This document shows positions 1 to 11,699 of a DNA stretch of 64,000 bases, one piece after another (position 1 is the first letter of the stretch; every line of letters starts with the position of its first letter). The notes under the pieces were generated by a model. It was not told where the DNA came from, made no database searches, and saw only the letters and a program-made list of their open reading frames with translations. Position numbers and translations under genes: made by a program. The DNA is from Sabethes cyaneus. Taxonomy: Eukaryota; Arthropoda; Insecta; Diptera; Culicidae. The DNA lies in NCBI RefSeq assembly GCF_943734655.1, contig NC_071354.1, positions 6,604,001-6,668,000 of the forward strand, in the 5' to 3' direction.

Positions 1-2593
1 GTCCGGCAGAACAAAGGGATGAAATAAGAGATCTCCACTGCTGACGGTTACCCGCCATGGCTTTTACCTGTCGCCAGGACAGGTTCTCGTCTACAGCCCG
101 GATGTCGTTGGCTAAGCTCCGTCGCCGTGAGCCTCTGGGTCTGCCTCTTCTACGCTGTGGCTATCGGCCGTTGATGACACCGACGATGGAGTTCCTCATT
201 GGATATCCAATTATCAGGCCACCAGGCACGAATAATATATCGCAGGCACCGGTTAATGAATACCTGCAGTTTTTGCGTTGTCTCCGCTGAGACGCACCAC
301 GTTTCGCAGGCATACAGCAGTACGGATTTAACGTTTGAATTAAAGATTCGGGTTTTCGTACGTAGAGTGATCAGGTTTGGGCGCCAAATGTTTCGCAGAC
401 CTGCAAAGGCACCCCTGGCCTTCCTGATCCGTGTGGCTATATCAGTCTTGGTACCACCATCGGGCGTTGTCTGGCTACCAAGATATTGAAAGGCGTCTAC
501 CTGCACAACTTGTTGTCCCGCTACTGTGAAGTTGGTGAAATTATCAGTGATCGCTACCATAAACTTACTTTTCGCTACATTGACTGTGAGACCTGCTGCC
601 TGGGAGCTCTCGGAGAGGTCGTCTAACTTGCTCTGCATATCGTTTCGGCGTTGTGCGAGCAAGACAATGTCGTCGGCTAGGTCGAGGTCATTTAGCTGCT
701 CCATCGTTAGAGGATTCCAAGGCAATCCTCGATTTGGTCTACTGTCAATTGCTCCAACTAATATCTCATCCATAACGATGAGAAACAGAAGCGGTGATAA
801 AATGCAGCCCTGTCTCAAGCCAGCAGTAACCCTTATGGGGTCGGACAAGTCGCCGTCGTGCAAAATCTTGCACGAGAACGCCTCGTACTTAGCCTCGATG
901 AGATGGACTAGCTTATCTGGAACTCCTCTACGCCTAAGTGCGCCCCAGATGTTTTCGTGATTGAGTCGGTCGAACGCCTTTTCGAAGTCAACGAACACCA
1001 GCAGAAGAGAGTCCTGGAATTCGTTGATCTGCCCCAATATAATGCGGAGCGTTGTGATATGGTCTACACATGATCGGCCAGGACGGAATCCAGCTTGCTG
1101 CCGCCGGAGAGTAACGTCGATCTTCTCCTGGATCCGGTTGAGGTTTACCTTACAGAGTACTTTGAGAGTAATACAGAGCAACGTGATGCCACGCCAGTTA
1201 CTGCATTCAGTTAGGTCTCCTTTCTTAGGGACTTTGACCAATATGCCCTGCATCCAGTCCGCCGGAAAAGTTGCGGTTTCCCATATAATGCTAAAAAGCT
1301 GATGCATCATCTGGGCTGACAAAGATGGGTCAGCTTTGAGCATTTCGGGTGAAATACGATCTATCCCTGGCGCTCTATAGGATTTCATACTCCTGATGGC
1401 TGCTACAATTTCATCCAGCGATGGCGCCTCCGAGTTGAGGCGATTTATTCGACGAACTGTAGGCGTCGTACGCTGCTGGTTTTGTTGGTCTCTGACATTT
1501 GAAACTCGGAAGAGTTGTTCAAAATGTTCAGTCCATCGCTTAAGCTGTTCTGTACGGTCAGTCACTAGCTGACCAGCTCTGTCCTTTAGCGGCATCTTTG
1601 TATTCATCCTGGCATCACTAAGGCGGCGAGAGATATCGTACAACAAACGGATATCACCATTGGCGGCGGCGGTTTCTCCTTGTTCGGCTAGGGAGTTAGT
1701 CCAGGCTCTCTTGTCCCGCCTACAAGCACGTTTAACAGCCCTCTCCAGTTCGGCGTATCGTTGACGGGCAGCTGTCTTAGCCGATCTGGTCCGCGCTCGC
1801 TCAATGCCGGTTTTCGCCTCTCTCCGCTCGTCGATCTTCCTCCACGTTTCATCCGTAATCCACTCCCTCCGCCCACTGCGCGCTTTGCCGAGGGTTTCAT
1901 CACTGGTCGTGATGAAGGCGTTCTTGATGCCGGTCCATTGCTCTTCGACGGTTCCACCAGATGGCAACTCCGAGGCTCGAGATTCAAGTTGTTCAACAAA
2001 GGCCCTTTTCACCTCAGGATTCTCCAATCGGCGGACGTCGTAGCGGCACCCAACTTTCTCCTCCCGTCGTTGGACACGTGCGACGCGCAGACGTATCTCA
2101 GCGATAACAAGATGATGGTCGGATGCAATGTCAGCGCTGCGTTTGTTGCGTACATCAAGAAGGCTCCTTCTCCATTTCCGGCTGATGCAGATGTGGTCGA
2201 TTTGGTTTTCTATTCGGCAGTCGCGGGAAACCCACGTGATTTTACGTACTGGTCTATGGGGGAAGAGCGATCCACCAACGACCATGTTGTTATTACCACA
2301 GAATTCTGCAAACAGCTCCCCGTTTTCGCTCATCTCTCCTAGGCCATGGCGTCCCATGACGCGTTCAAGGTCCGCGTTGTTTGAGCCAATCTTCGCGTTG
2401 AAGTCGCCCCTGTGAATTCGGATGTCCCCCTTCGGGATTTTCTCAACCACGCTGTTCAGCTGGCTGTAAAAGCTCTCTTTCTCCTGCAGGTCGGCAGGTG
2501 GGGGTGGCTAGCTTCCCTTGCAAGTTGAGCCAGCTTGCCCTGCTGGGCAAGGGTCAGTATATTCCATGTTCCGATTCGTGTCCGTGTTTTCAT
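1..2593 (-). pseudogene. Endonuclease/reverse transcriptase of RTE-like LINE, internally deleted
   Basis: The open part (2450-150, 766 codons) carries the late endonuclease motifs GDFNAKIG and ASDHHLV, then the reverse transcriptase with FVDFEKAFD (about 486-494 of that frame), LRQGCILSP and LADD (591-594). Upstream, MKTRTRIGTWNILTLAQQGK (2593-2534) is the start of the endonuclease, but the sequence then jumps at about 2500 to LQEKESFYSQLN, so roughly 80 residues holding the endonuclease core are missing. At the other end the frame stops after RPIATA (150) and resumes in another frame as RRRGRPRGSRRRSLAND, again with residues missing. It cannot code for a complete protein. Confidence 0.85.
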
Positions 2594-2812
2594 GCTAAAG
2601 GTCGTTGCCCATAATCCGGAGAGATTTCTTCTTTCATTTTCGGTAACTTTTTGTATGTTCTGGTACAGTAGGCTGTTAACCTAAGGTCCTTATCCCGCTG
2701 ATGGGGCTGCCATCTTAATGTGGGCGGGAGCCACTGTGCCCCCTTTCCTGTTAGCATACGACAACCGAAGTTGCGTACCCCAGCCGGCACCTCGTGGAGG
2801 TAGGCATAGAAG
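1..2812 (-). mobile_element. RTE-like non-LTR retrotransposon, 3' end outside window
   Basis: A LINE on the minus strand. A leader (2812-2594) precedes an ATG at 2593 and one reading frame for an endonuclease and a reverse transcriptase, running off the left edge. The same 3' part (YQVKAM...NRQQWRSLIS type sequence) recurs at 31425-31580. The clade call comes from the APE endonuclease, the LADD reverse transcriptase box and the absence of an RNase H; a neighbouring APE-type clade is possible. Confidence 0.85.
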
Positions 2813-2826
2813 TTAATGAACAGAGG

Positions 2827-4310
2827 TTATGGAATGCACATGTTCACCCTTTGCCAGCCCCGTAGCGTACTTACTTTCGCCAAATGCACGGTAGGAATCT
2901 CTCCAAAAGTGCCTGTAGCTCGTGATTCACCTGTCCACCACTTTCCGCTTTCAGTTTGTACTCCGCCAAATATCATCCGTAGCACCTTCTGCTCGAACAC
3001 GGTAAGGGCGCGTATGTCCTCCGTGAGCACTGACATGACTTCAAGTTCATAAAGAACCACTATTCTTCGTACGGCGGCGTATGCTTCTTTATCGTACCGT
3101 TCTGCGAAGATCAAAGTAGATCCGATTTCACGCTTAAAAATGCCGCTGGATCTTCCGTCAACAGTTACTGTCGTGGGAGGCACGCGTTTGTTTCCTTTGT
3201 TTCCACATTTATTTTTAGCCCAATCCTCCTAGGCTCCATTGGCGTAGTTAAAGGGGGTGCCTGGGGTACCAGGCCCCCTCCAGAAGTCTGTAGGCCCCCT
3301 CCAGAAATTTTCCCCATTGGAATTTTAAAACCGGAAAAAAGTTCAGTGTACATGTTCCCGCAGCGTAGATATTTTCTTTTTCACTAGTCTAGCCTCCCCG
3401 GGTCATGCTGTTTCAAGTAGTCGTCTCCATTCTACTCCATCTTGGGCCACTCGTCGCCAATTTCCCAGTCTCAGAAGTCGCAAATCATTTTGGACCTGGT
3501 CGACCCATCTTGCACTTTGAGCCTCCCTGTTGGATACCTAATTGCCTCTAGTTGGATGCCGTCACATTGTCTCAACCTTCACCGTGTCTCAAAGGAATTC
3601 GAAAGTATCGCCGAGGTGCACACGAAACGCATCACTCGATCCAAAGCTCTGATCAGTTGTAGTAAATCGTGTTCGTGCATTATCTGCCATAGCGGGTCTC
3701 GATCGACTGTATCGTATGTTGCATTGAAATCAATAAAGATGTGATGCGTAAACACGTTGTACTCCCAACATTTCTGCAAGATCCTGTGGGATGGTAAACA
3801 TCTGGTCCGTAATTGCGCGGGCCCTCATGAAACCCGCCTGGTATTTCCCTACAAAACGTTGTACTATGGGTGATAGTCGGAGTAACAAGATGAATGAAAT
3901 TTTTTTTGGAAGGCACCCCCTAGGCCCCCTACAGGGAACTTTTCTAGCTACGCCAATACTAGGCTCCATTTTCGTCGGATAACCCCCTCAAGAGCGATGT
4001 TGAATAACATGCAAGATAAGCCGTCCCCTTGTCTAAACCTACACCGCGACTCAAACGGACTCGAAAGTCTCCGAGATACGCACGAAACACATCACTCGAT
4101 CTAATGTAACTCCGATCAATCCTGTACTGTGTCCGTGCATTATCTACCATAGCTGGTCTCGATCGACTGTCGCTGCTTTGAAATCAATAAAGATGTGATG
4201 CATGGGCACGTTGTACTCCCGACATTTCTGTAAGAGCTCTCGGATGGTAAACATCTGGTCCGTAGTTACGTAGGACGTATCGGTGACAGCCGGCGTAACA
4301 GGATCATAAT
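2827..4310 (-). mobile_element. Decayed RTE-like LINE fragment, interrupted
   Basis: Minus-strand pieces of a second RTE-like family. 3183-2827 reads LTEDIRALTVFEQKVLRMIF, a C-terminal block; 4310-3958 matches the reverse transcriptase section that also occurs at 3900-3480 and 32572-32267 (family sequence around IFIDFKAAYDTVDR). Stops and frameshifts throughout. A module with ATTGGCGTAG ends sits between the two halves (3238-3958). Confidence 0.7.
3238..3958. mobile_element. Chimeric insertion with ATTGGCGTAG inverted ends carrying an RT fragment
   Basis: Begins ATTGGCGTAGTTA and ends TAGCTACGCCAAT, inverted copies of each other, each next to a GGTGCCT/AGGCACC and GGCCCCCT-rich stretch. CTAGGCTCC lies at both borders (3229-3237 and 3959-3967), as a target-site duplication would. 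The inside (3480-3900, minus) is a reverse transcriptase fragment with AGFMRARAITDQMFTIPQDL. A third copy of the end is at 4325-4372, also fused to the same RT piece, so a segmental duplication is an alternative explanation. Confidence 0.45.
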
Positions 4311-4532
4311 GAATTTTTTTTTTTTGGAAGGCACCCCCTAGGCCCCCTCCAGAGAAATTTCTTAGCTACGCCAATGATTTCGTCCCTTGTATATCTCACC
4401 AATTCATTCGCGTATCAATCTCAGCAGCCCATTAACCTCTCTAAGTTTTCCTGACAGCTAATTTTTAAGAAAAGGTGCAGCAGTATATATTCCATATATA
4501 CAAGGTATGAATCAAATTAACTAAATTTACTG

Positions 4533-5016
4533 TAGGGTAGATGATCCATTAGTTGCGCCACTGAGCACAATATAACTTCATTTTGCTTGTTTATTGATGT
4601 AAATGCTTCAATTAATGCTTGTGGGATTTAAATTTATTAAATACAAGGTATTTGTCATAAGGCAAGACAATTGCTTTCGTTGTACGAGAAGCTTTATAAA
4701 GAAAAAATGAATTTTCCGATTCAATTATATTGTACCAACAGTTGCGCTAATGTTTCCTTAATTAAGTTTGATGTTCCTTTAATTGTGGTATTCCATATAC
4801 ATTGCTAGGTTGCGTTGGATTTTGGAAAGTTGGCATTTTAGCAAATAATGGTTTAATTTTAAATGGTGTAGTCTAACTACCAATACTCCTAAAAACCTGT
4901 TTTATATAACGAATGTAATTGTTTTATCTAAAATGCTACGGTGACGAAAATATGCATTAATAATGAATAGTAGCGCATCTATTGGTACTACCACAACTAT
5001 TGGATCAACTACCCTA
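4533..5016. mobile_element. TA-flanked TIR element (MITE), copy 1
   Basis: Ends read TAGGGTAGATGATCCATTAG on the left and, inverted, TAGGGTAGTTGATCCAATAG on the right, with TA at both borders, as in Tc1/mariner-type elements. It is 484 bp, AT-rich and has no coding capacity. It is about 90% alike over its length to 59262-59809 in the same orientation, by eye. Confidence 0.75.
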
Positions 5017-5039
5017 TTTATTATATAAAACATTTCTTC

Positions 5040-5796
5040 AGATCGAGACAGCACTTCTTATTCTGATAACCAAGGGTTTCAATGCAATACCGGAAAAGAA
5101 GCAAGCACTCGAGCAGCTTCCATTGAAGGAACTAAGTTTCGCCTCTGCAGTAATCGAATCGATTGTAGTTTACATCTAACTGTAGGTATTCGATCCGCAG
5201 ATCATCGATTTCGAAGGCCAGGTATCGAAGGATACTTCCGACAACATTGCCGCTCTCCGCTATGCCTCAGATAGAAGAGATTCAGCTGGTAAAGCATTCG
5301 TTCGTTGCAGTTGCCGATCGACTGTAAAAAATTGTTCTGGGCAGAGGAATAATCTCGTCACTTCCGCTTTGCCGTACGTGAATGCGTTGTACATTTGTGG
5401 GGCGGATGAGTATGGAACGACAACGAAGACGAAGGCCTTAGCAAAAAATTTATCACTCAAACAGATTTGTGATCAGTACTACGAATTTCGCAACTCGATT
5501 TATTGTTGGTTTGGCCTTAAGTTCAATTACTTCGGAAGAAATACTACGGATGAGCAGGCACGGATTGTGCAGGATATGTTTGCAGATTTGTACGATGTAT
5601 TGTATTAAGACGCGCGTGAACGCTATCTAGCTGATTGGTTCGTTGAAGGAACCTGTCCTTATCCGGGTTGTGATTATGAGGATACCCGTGGCGACCCGTG
5701 CGATGCTTGCGGGAAGCTATCGATTTGAGTTGTCCACGGTGCAAGGTTAGCAATACTTCTCCAGTCATCTGCCAGTTCAGCAATTTTTTCTGGATT
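5040..5796 (+). pseudogene. Cytosolic methionyl-tRNA synthetase pseudogene fragment
   Basis: From about 5330 three plus-strand blocks match the enzyme in order: GQRNNLVTSALPYVN (start of the catalytic core), then ALYICGADEYGTTTKTKALA to QDMFADLYD (5390-5600), then, after a frameshift, RYLADWFVEGTCPYPGCDYE with the CPYPGC / CDACGK zinc-knuckle cysteines and, after another frame change, DLSCPRCKV (to about 5796). The stretch between PYVN and ALYICG, which should hold the HIGH-type ATP-binding motif, is deleted, and the KMSKS half is absent. No introns are seen, so a processed copy is likely. 5040-5330 may be the N-terminal part but is less certain. An AT-rich run follows. Confidence 0.85.
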
Positions 5797-5934
5797 TGTG
5801 AATTATCTTAAAATTGATAAACTATATAATACTTAATAAATAAAATAAATTATAAAATAAAAGGTTTACTACTTTCCTATTTTATCTTAAATAATGGCGG
5901 ATTTAATGGTAATGGGCATACCATAATAGGACAA

Positions 5935-6490
5935 AGCATTGTCTTCGAGGATTGAGCTAAAAACAAATGCGCCGTAGCCCAAATACATGACAAGAAAGGC
6001 TCCAAAGAGACAAATGCGCGCATCCGACGGACGGTAACCATTTATGGCAACGAACTAAAAGTGGTAGGTGAGTTCGTGTATTTGAGATCACTGGTAACCG
6101 CAGATGACAACACTAGTAAAGAAATTCAGTAGGGCATTCAAGCGGGAAATTTCAAGTTTACTTGAAACTGTGACGCTGCTCCCGGAGGACATACGCGTGC
6201 TTGTCGTGCTTTGACCGGAAGGGACTACGAATGATATTTGGCGGTGTACAAACTGAAAGCGAAGAGTGACAGAGGCGTATGAATCACGAACTACAGGCAC
6301 TTCTAGGAGAGATTCCTATCGTACGTCTGGCAATAGTTGGTAGGCTACGGCAGGTCGATCATAACGTCATAAGGATGCAGGACGCCAGTGTGAGGAAAAC
6401 GGTTCTCTCCAATTAACCCACCGGCATGCCGTGGCACCAGGAATAGAGGGATCCCATGATCCCATAAGACGCCGGAGAAATCGGTGATGA
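5935..6490 (+). mobile_element. RTE-like LINE fragment, C-terminal part
   Basis: Plus-strand pieces in shifting frames: KYMTRKAPK, VVGEFVYL, then LPEDIRVLVV and FGGVQTES-type sequence, ending near RLRQVDHNVIRMQDAS. Same block order as 2827-3183 (minus) and 31700-32200 (minus). Many stops. Confidence 0.65.
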
Positions 6491-6949
6491 GTGACCCAAG
6501 ATCAAGTTTGAATGGAGGCGACATTTGCTCTCTGCTACTGACGACGACGACGGAATATTTACGTTGACGATTCAGTTTGCAATTTGTTATTTTGCATGGT
6601 TACTAAAACATTTGTTTTGCGTTGCTATTTATAATGAACAGCTCCAGTGAAAAGAGAATTAAATGAATATTTGTGAAGGGACGGTGAGTGAATTGCTCAC
6701 GTCCCTTCTGGTACGTGGAAAAATCGTTCGCGTGTTGTCTGTATAGTTTGTGGTATCACCATGGGTTTCATTATATACCTAGTAATGCATTAGAGTTTCG
6801 AGGCAATTCCACCTGCGATTTATATTTTCCATGGTTCAGTGAGTGAGAGGATAAATGTTTTTCTGGGAAAAATGCAATGAGATATTATCAATAAGCACAG
6901 AATCTAGTTGTCATATCAGAATAATGGGTGAGCGAAAAACGTTTATCCT

Positions 6950-8010
6950 ACATGTGAGTGAAAATTTTAATCACTGCAAAAAGGTGAAAAAAATCATTAA
7001 ATACTGTGCACATATAATAAACCGGAGAGTTACGTAGAAACTCGGATCTAGCGAAAGGAAAGCTGAAGAAGCCATCACGAGCTCCTAAATGTCTAGATTG
7101 GATCTCAGCACCAAGTAGTTCCAAAAGATTGGGACAATCAATTTCGGACGAGATAATTTTAGCAGCAAAAACAGCTTTAGCGATTTTCCTCCTATTTTCG
7201 AGTGCTGTAATACCAAGCAATCGTCAGCGGGATTCATACGGCGGCAAGTGATCAGAATTGATCCAGCGTAGGTTTCTAGGGGCGTACCATACAAACTTCT
7301 GCTGAATATTTTCGATGATTCCAATTGAATAGTCAAAGCTGTAAACTTTCCGGCTTCTTTTGCGATGAAAAGATGTAACGACGCACTTCTCTACGCTCGC
7401 TAAGGGTCATCCTGTTTACTTTACACCATTCAGTAAAACGATGCAGATGGGCTTGAAGAACGTGGCAGTCAGCGAAATTTTCGATGGTGTTGTAAATGTT
7501 GAAATCGTCAGCGTAAACTAGTTTAAATTTACAGTTATATAAATTCGCTGCATCGTTGAAGAACAAGGTAGACAAGATTGGTCCAAGATTGCTGCCTTGT
7601 GGAACTCCGGAGCAGTTAGAAAATTCATGCGATAAGGCAGTACCAACGGGTCTCCACGGGTTATGTTTGCAGGAAGACCATGATGCTTTTAACGAATGAC
7701 CAAAATTTGGTAGGGAACCGTCGTAATTGCTCTTGGGTTTTGCGAACATAACTAGCATATCTCTGACGATTGTATCGATGCTAATTGGCGCTGGCGACAT
7801 TAAAAGCCATTTTTGTAATGTAATGCAGATGCACGGAGTCTCTTGATTAGGCGAAGATGTGGGGTAATGCCCATATTTGCTTGGAAGGGGATTTAAAGCG
7901 CGGAGTATATCTTGATAATGCGTCTCGAAAAATGAGGTTGAACTGCAGTGTTGCATTATCCACACCGATGCAGCTTGTGACTGGATCCCAGTTGACCGAC
8001 TCGACTTCAC
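6950..8010 (-). mobile_element. jockey/CR1-like LINE fragment, 3' half
   Basis: Minus strand. 8010-7333 holds a reverse transcriptase piece with CSGVPQGSNLGPILSTLFF and KLVYADDFNIYNT, the catalytic YADD. After a deletion and frameshift near 7333 the C-terminal part follows: LLGITALENRRKIAKAVFAA, and near the end YYMCTVFNDFFHLF (about 6985). Related fragments lie at 21396-22300, 31020-31260, 40430-40800 and 41100-41660. Confidence 0.8.
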
Positions 8011-9391
8011 TCGTTATAAAACTTTTAACTTTTTTGTCTTGCGATATAGAGCAATACTTTCTACTACAAAGTTGTAAATAATTTATTTTACAGAAACTTT
8101 GCTAAAGAAACCAAATTTCCATCTCATCTGTGTATCGCTATACAACGAATTTTCTAGATTAGGTCAGGGTGGATCTTGACAAAGCAGTTTTTTTGCTCTA
8201 GCTTTTTTATTTGAAACCCAATTCAAAAACTGTGTTCGGATAACTTTTAGAGCGTGAAATGATGCATTTTTTAAAACTTCTAGATAGTTGCTATCTATTG
8301 TCTGAAGGAAGATATAGAGGTTTTCGATTAAAAATACTAGTGGCCACTCAGCCGGGAAAATCGGGAAAACCGGGAAAAAGTCGGAAATCACTAACAGTCG
8401 TGAAAAACCGGGAAAATGCCGGGAATTTCACAAATAAACTACCAGCCTGATAAGTTTTTTTTTTCAATAGTTGCATTTTTTTTCAATCAAAATCTTCAGG
8501 GCGCCTTTCAGGTTTTTTTCTCGCCACTTCAGTTTGACTTCAGCTCAGTTCATTCGTGTCTTCTACGGGATTGTGATTTGAACCCGAGTACTCCACTATC
8601 CTCTTGGGCCGATTAACGGCGTTCAATTGACCGAAGTGTGTTAGTTCGGCTGGCCAATACTTACTTAGTTTACTCACGGGTTAGATCGATACCAAACTAG
8701 CAAATGGCACCTTCACTGGTCGTTCACCGAGCAATTGTGAGGCAATATTATATACAACTCTTCTCTAAATTTATGCTCAAGACTTCAAACATGTAGTTAT
8801 TGCAATTTTGGTTCAAGAATTATTTCAGACAGTAAAAGTGGTGAATGTTATGGTTTGAACATTCTTTTTACAATCTTTAGATAAAATATAATCCTTAAAG
8901 CATGAATTTCTAATACGCATTTTGTTAAGATTCCATCTGTTTGACATGAAGCATCTTGACATGTGAAACGGGCAATAACAAGGGGAAAATATTTTCAATG
9001 CGAGAAGCAAACTAACAGTGAAATAAAATTGTGCTATAGACTCCTAATTAAAATAATCCTATCGAGGGAACAATCTAGTTCTATCCTGTCCCACGTAATA
9101 AACATTGGACGATTTGTTATAAACCATTTGAACTTAAATTGGAGTTAATGGTACATGTTCCACCCCAGTGTATCTGAACCTGGACACGCCACTTATTAAC
9201 CTTTTAACGGGAATCATGGCAAAAACAATGCGATCCAGCTAATGCCTATTTTTTAGAGCAAGAGAAGCTCAAGTTTTGATTTTCATGCAAAAATATTTAT
9301 CCAGAGCTATGCCAGAAAACAAATAGCCTAGCTTCTCTTTTTCGTTTTTCATATCTAACGTTCTACCCAGATATTTTTCAATTCAGATATA
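8011..9391. other. No gene seen; CCGGGAAAA repeats and a possible tRNA-like stretch
   Basis: Mostly AT-rich sequence without coding signal. 8351-8425 has repeated CCGGGAAAA units. On the minus strand 8640-8550 contains GGGTTCAAATC, a B-box-like motif, but a convincing tRNA fold or A box was not found. Confidence 0.4.
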
Positions 9392-10765
9392 CAGTGGTAT
9401 TCCGATTATATCTACACCTGGTTTAATCTACACCCGATTTTAGGTACCCCCGATTTTGTCTACCATTTGGACCCGGTTTTATCTACCTTTATTTTTAATT
9501 GTTATGTTAACCGTGCGACATGAAAATTTGGAAGATTTCATGAATTTATGCATAACAGAGAATATTTTTTTTGTATTTTATAGTTTACTATATGGCATCT
9601 GTGGTGTGTAATTATACACAGAATGGGTATAATAATGCTGAAGTCAAATACGCAAAGTAACTTCCATTTATTTTATAACGCATAATTTTAACATTTCACA
9701 ATGACCCTTTGTGAGATTTTTCTGTACCGTAACGCTAACGGGCACACCTCGTCTCCGCTAGGAACTATGGTTATCACCTTTCTTTCCTTATAAATTCTCA
9801 TCTTTTGAACCATTAAATCGATTTTAATGATTTTATTACGAAAAAAATTGTATTTTAATAAGTTTTTCAAAAAAAAAAACAATAAACTGACGTTCAAAGT
9901 TTTTTTTATGATTGCAAAAACATTAGGAAACCCTTAAAATCACTTAAAACATTTAAAATATTCGTTATCTATTTTTTTAATAATTGCCATTGAAGCTAGC
10001 TGTATACATACGATATCAAAAAACAGATGTGACATTTTTAGTTTTTGAGAGTCTTTTTTTAAGAAATAAAGATACGAAAATGTAATGAACTCGCATGGCG
10101 TTTTATTTTAGAGACGCTTTGTCAAAAAAACCCATTTATTACTAGTAAAAACAAAAACCATGCGTCTCCATTGTATTCTCGACGCTATATGAAAACTAAG
10201 AGTTTCTTTGAATGTGTTGAAAGTGAATGTTTTTAATGTTTTTTCGATAATAAAAAAAACTAGGCTTCAGTCCAATATTTTTTTTTTGAAAAGTTCATCA
10301 AAATACTTTCCATTTGGTATTAACATCATTCAAATCGGTCCAATAGATCAAAAGTTATGAATTTTTAAAGAAAGAAAGGTGGAAAAAATGGTAACTTTTG
10401 GGACCACACTGACTCAGAAAAGAGAACCCTAAGTGCCAAATAGAAATACGGTTCTAACATTTACTGCAAAGAAATAAGTACACAAAATTTGAATAAAATC
10501 GGAACAATTTTGAATTTCGATATGCCTTTTTTCATAATATGCTGAGTTGATGTGCATTATGGCTAATGGTTGATATGAATAAAATGAGCCCTATGCGCAA
10601 AATTATGCTGAAATAATACACAATTGAAGAAAATCGTCAACATTAACAATATTTTTCGTTCATTTAAATTATTTTGGAACAATTTATTTTTCCCCAAATT
10701 TGTCTACTTTCCAAATATATCTACCAAAAATTTTCGGATGGGTAGATAAAATCGGTAAACCACTG
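9392..10765. mobile_element. Non-autonomous Tc1/mariner- or pogo-like TIR element, 1374 bp
   Basis: Left end CAGTGGTATTCCGATTATAT, right end inverted CAGTGGTTTACCGATTTTAT, both continuing into CTAC(A/C)C, with TA at each border (9390-9391, 10766-10767). Several degenerate copies of a CGATTTTGTCTACC-like motif lie inside each end, as possible transposase-binding repeats. No transposase frame is visible inside; the AT-rich core has no long open frame. Confidence 0.75.
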
Positions 10766-10918
10766 TATTACAAAATTGAAGAAAAGCATGTAAATCACTC
10801 TTAGAACAAAATTAGGATCAATCATTTTGCTCTAGATGACCTTTTTCTTCAAAAGTAAAAAAAGAAAAATTCGCGGAACAATTTTTTCGCAATTTTCCTG
10901 AATTCTTGTTTCTAAATA

Positions 10919-11290
10919 ATGATAACTCTTGAACATATCAATTTCAAAACAAGTTTCGTATGTGGCTCTTATCGAATCAATGCTGAACTCAGGAGACTTC
11001 TCCCCCAGTCTTTCATGTCCAAATTCAAGTATAATTTAATGCCCTATGTCAAGTCCGATTTCAAGAGCCTTTTCAACTCCAATTTCCAGTGGAGTTCCTT
11101 GCCCTATTTCCAGCTTAATTACAACTTTGATTTTAAATCTGATTGCACCCGAAAGCTCGGAGTTTTCAGCCTACACAGTCGGTATTTGTGTGATAAGTGA
11201 TAATAAATTCGTCAACCTTGGATTACTCCATTTTTCCACACGTTAAACAAAATTTTTCTGAAAGGGCGGATGCCCCTTTTGTTTATGCCT
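10919..11290. repeat. Degenerate AATTTCAAGTCC-like tandem repeat, short block
   Basis: From about 10990 to 11160 the plus strand repeats variations of TCCAATTTCAAG at roughly 12-bp steps. The same motif forms a longer block at 32860-33460. Confidence 0.5.
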
Positions 11291-11298
11291 GGGCACGT

Positions 11299-11348
11299 TA
11301 AGGGCCAAACAGAATGCTACGTCAACGCGTCCGTCAGTTTGGCCCTTA
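11299..11348. repeat. Small perfect hairpin flanked by TTAA
   Basis: TTAAGGGCCAAAC and, 24 bases on, its exact inverse GTTTGGCCCTTAA. The two TTAA ends would suit a tiny piggyBac-type remnant. No other copies were found in the window. Confidence 0.4.
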
Positions 11349-11699
11349 AGTGCTTGTAACTCTTACAAAACATTTGAAAAGAAAAACAAATTATTTTCAA
11401 CTCACCACAATGTTAACCGGTTTCAGGCATCATATGCCTATCTTCAAGACGACCAATGTTTTTTTAAGTTATTGATATTTTTAACTTTTGTACACTTTGT
11501 TTATTTGCAAAACTGTAAAAATTGTCAAGGTAACAGTCACTCACGAACCAAACAAGAGAAGGACTTTCAATAACGTTCAACAAACTCACCGCCTGCTGCT
11601 GCGGTCCACATATTTCACTTTTCATAACATTATACTTTTATTTCATTAATTAAGTTCTTCACTATCATCATCATCAGCATCATACGATCGCTAGGTTGA

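Noticed and set aside
150..2450. The 766-codon frame as an intact host gene
   Set aside because: Its motifs are those of a LINE endonuclease and reverse transcriptase, and both ends are deleted or frameshifted.
8550..8640. tRNA gene on the minus strand (GGGTTCAAATC)
   Set aside because: Only a B-box-like motif is clear; no acceptor stem or anticodon arm could be paired. At most a SINE relic.
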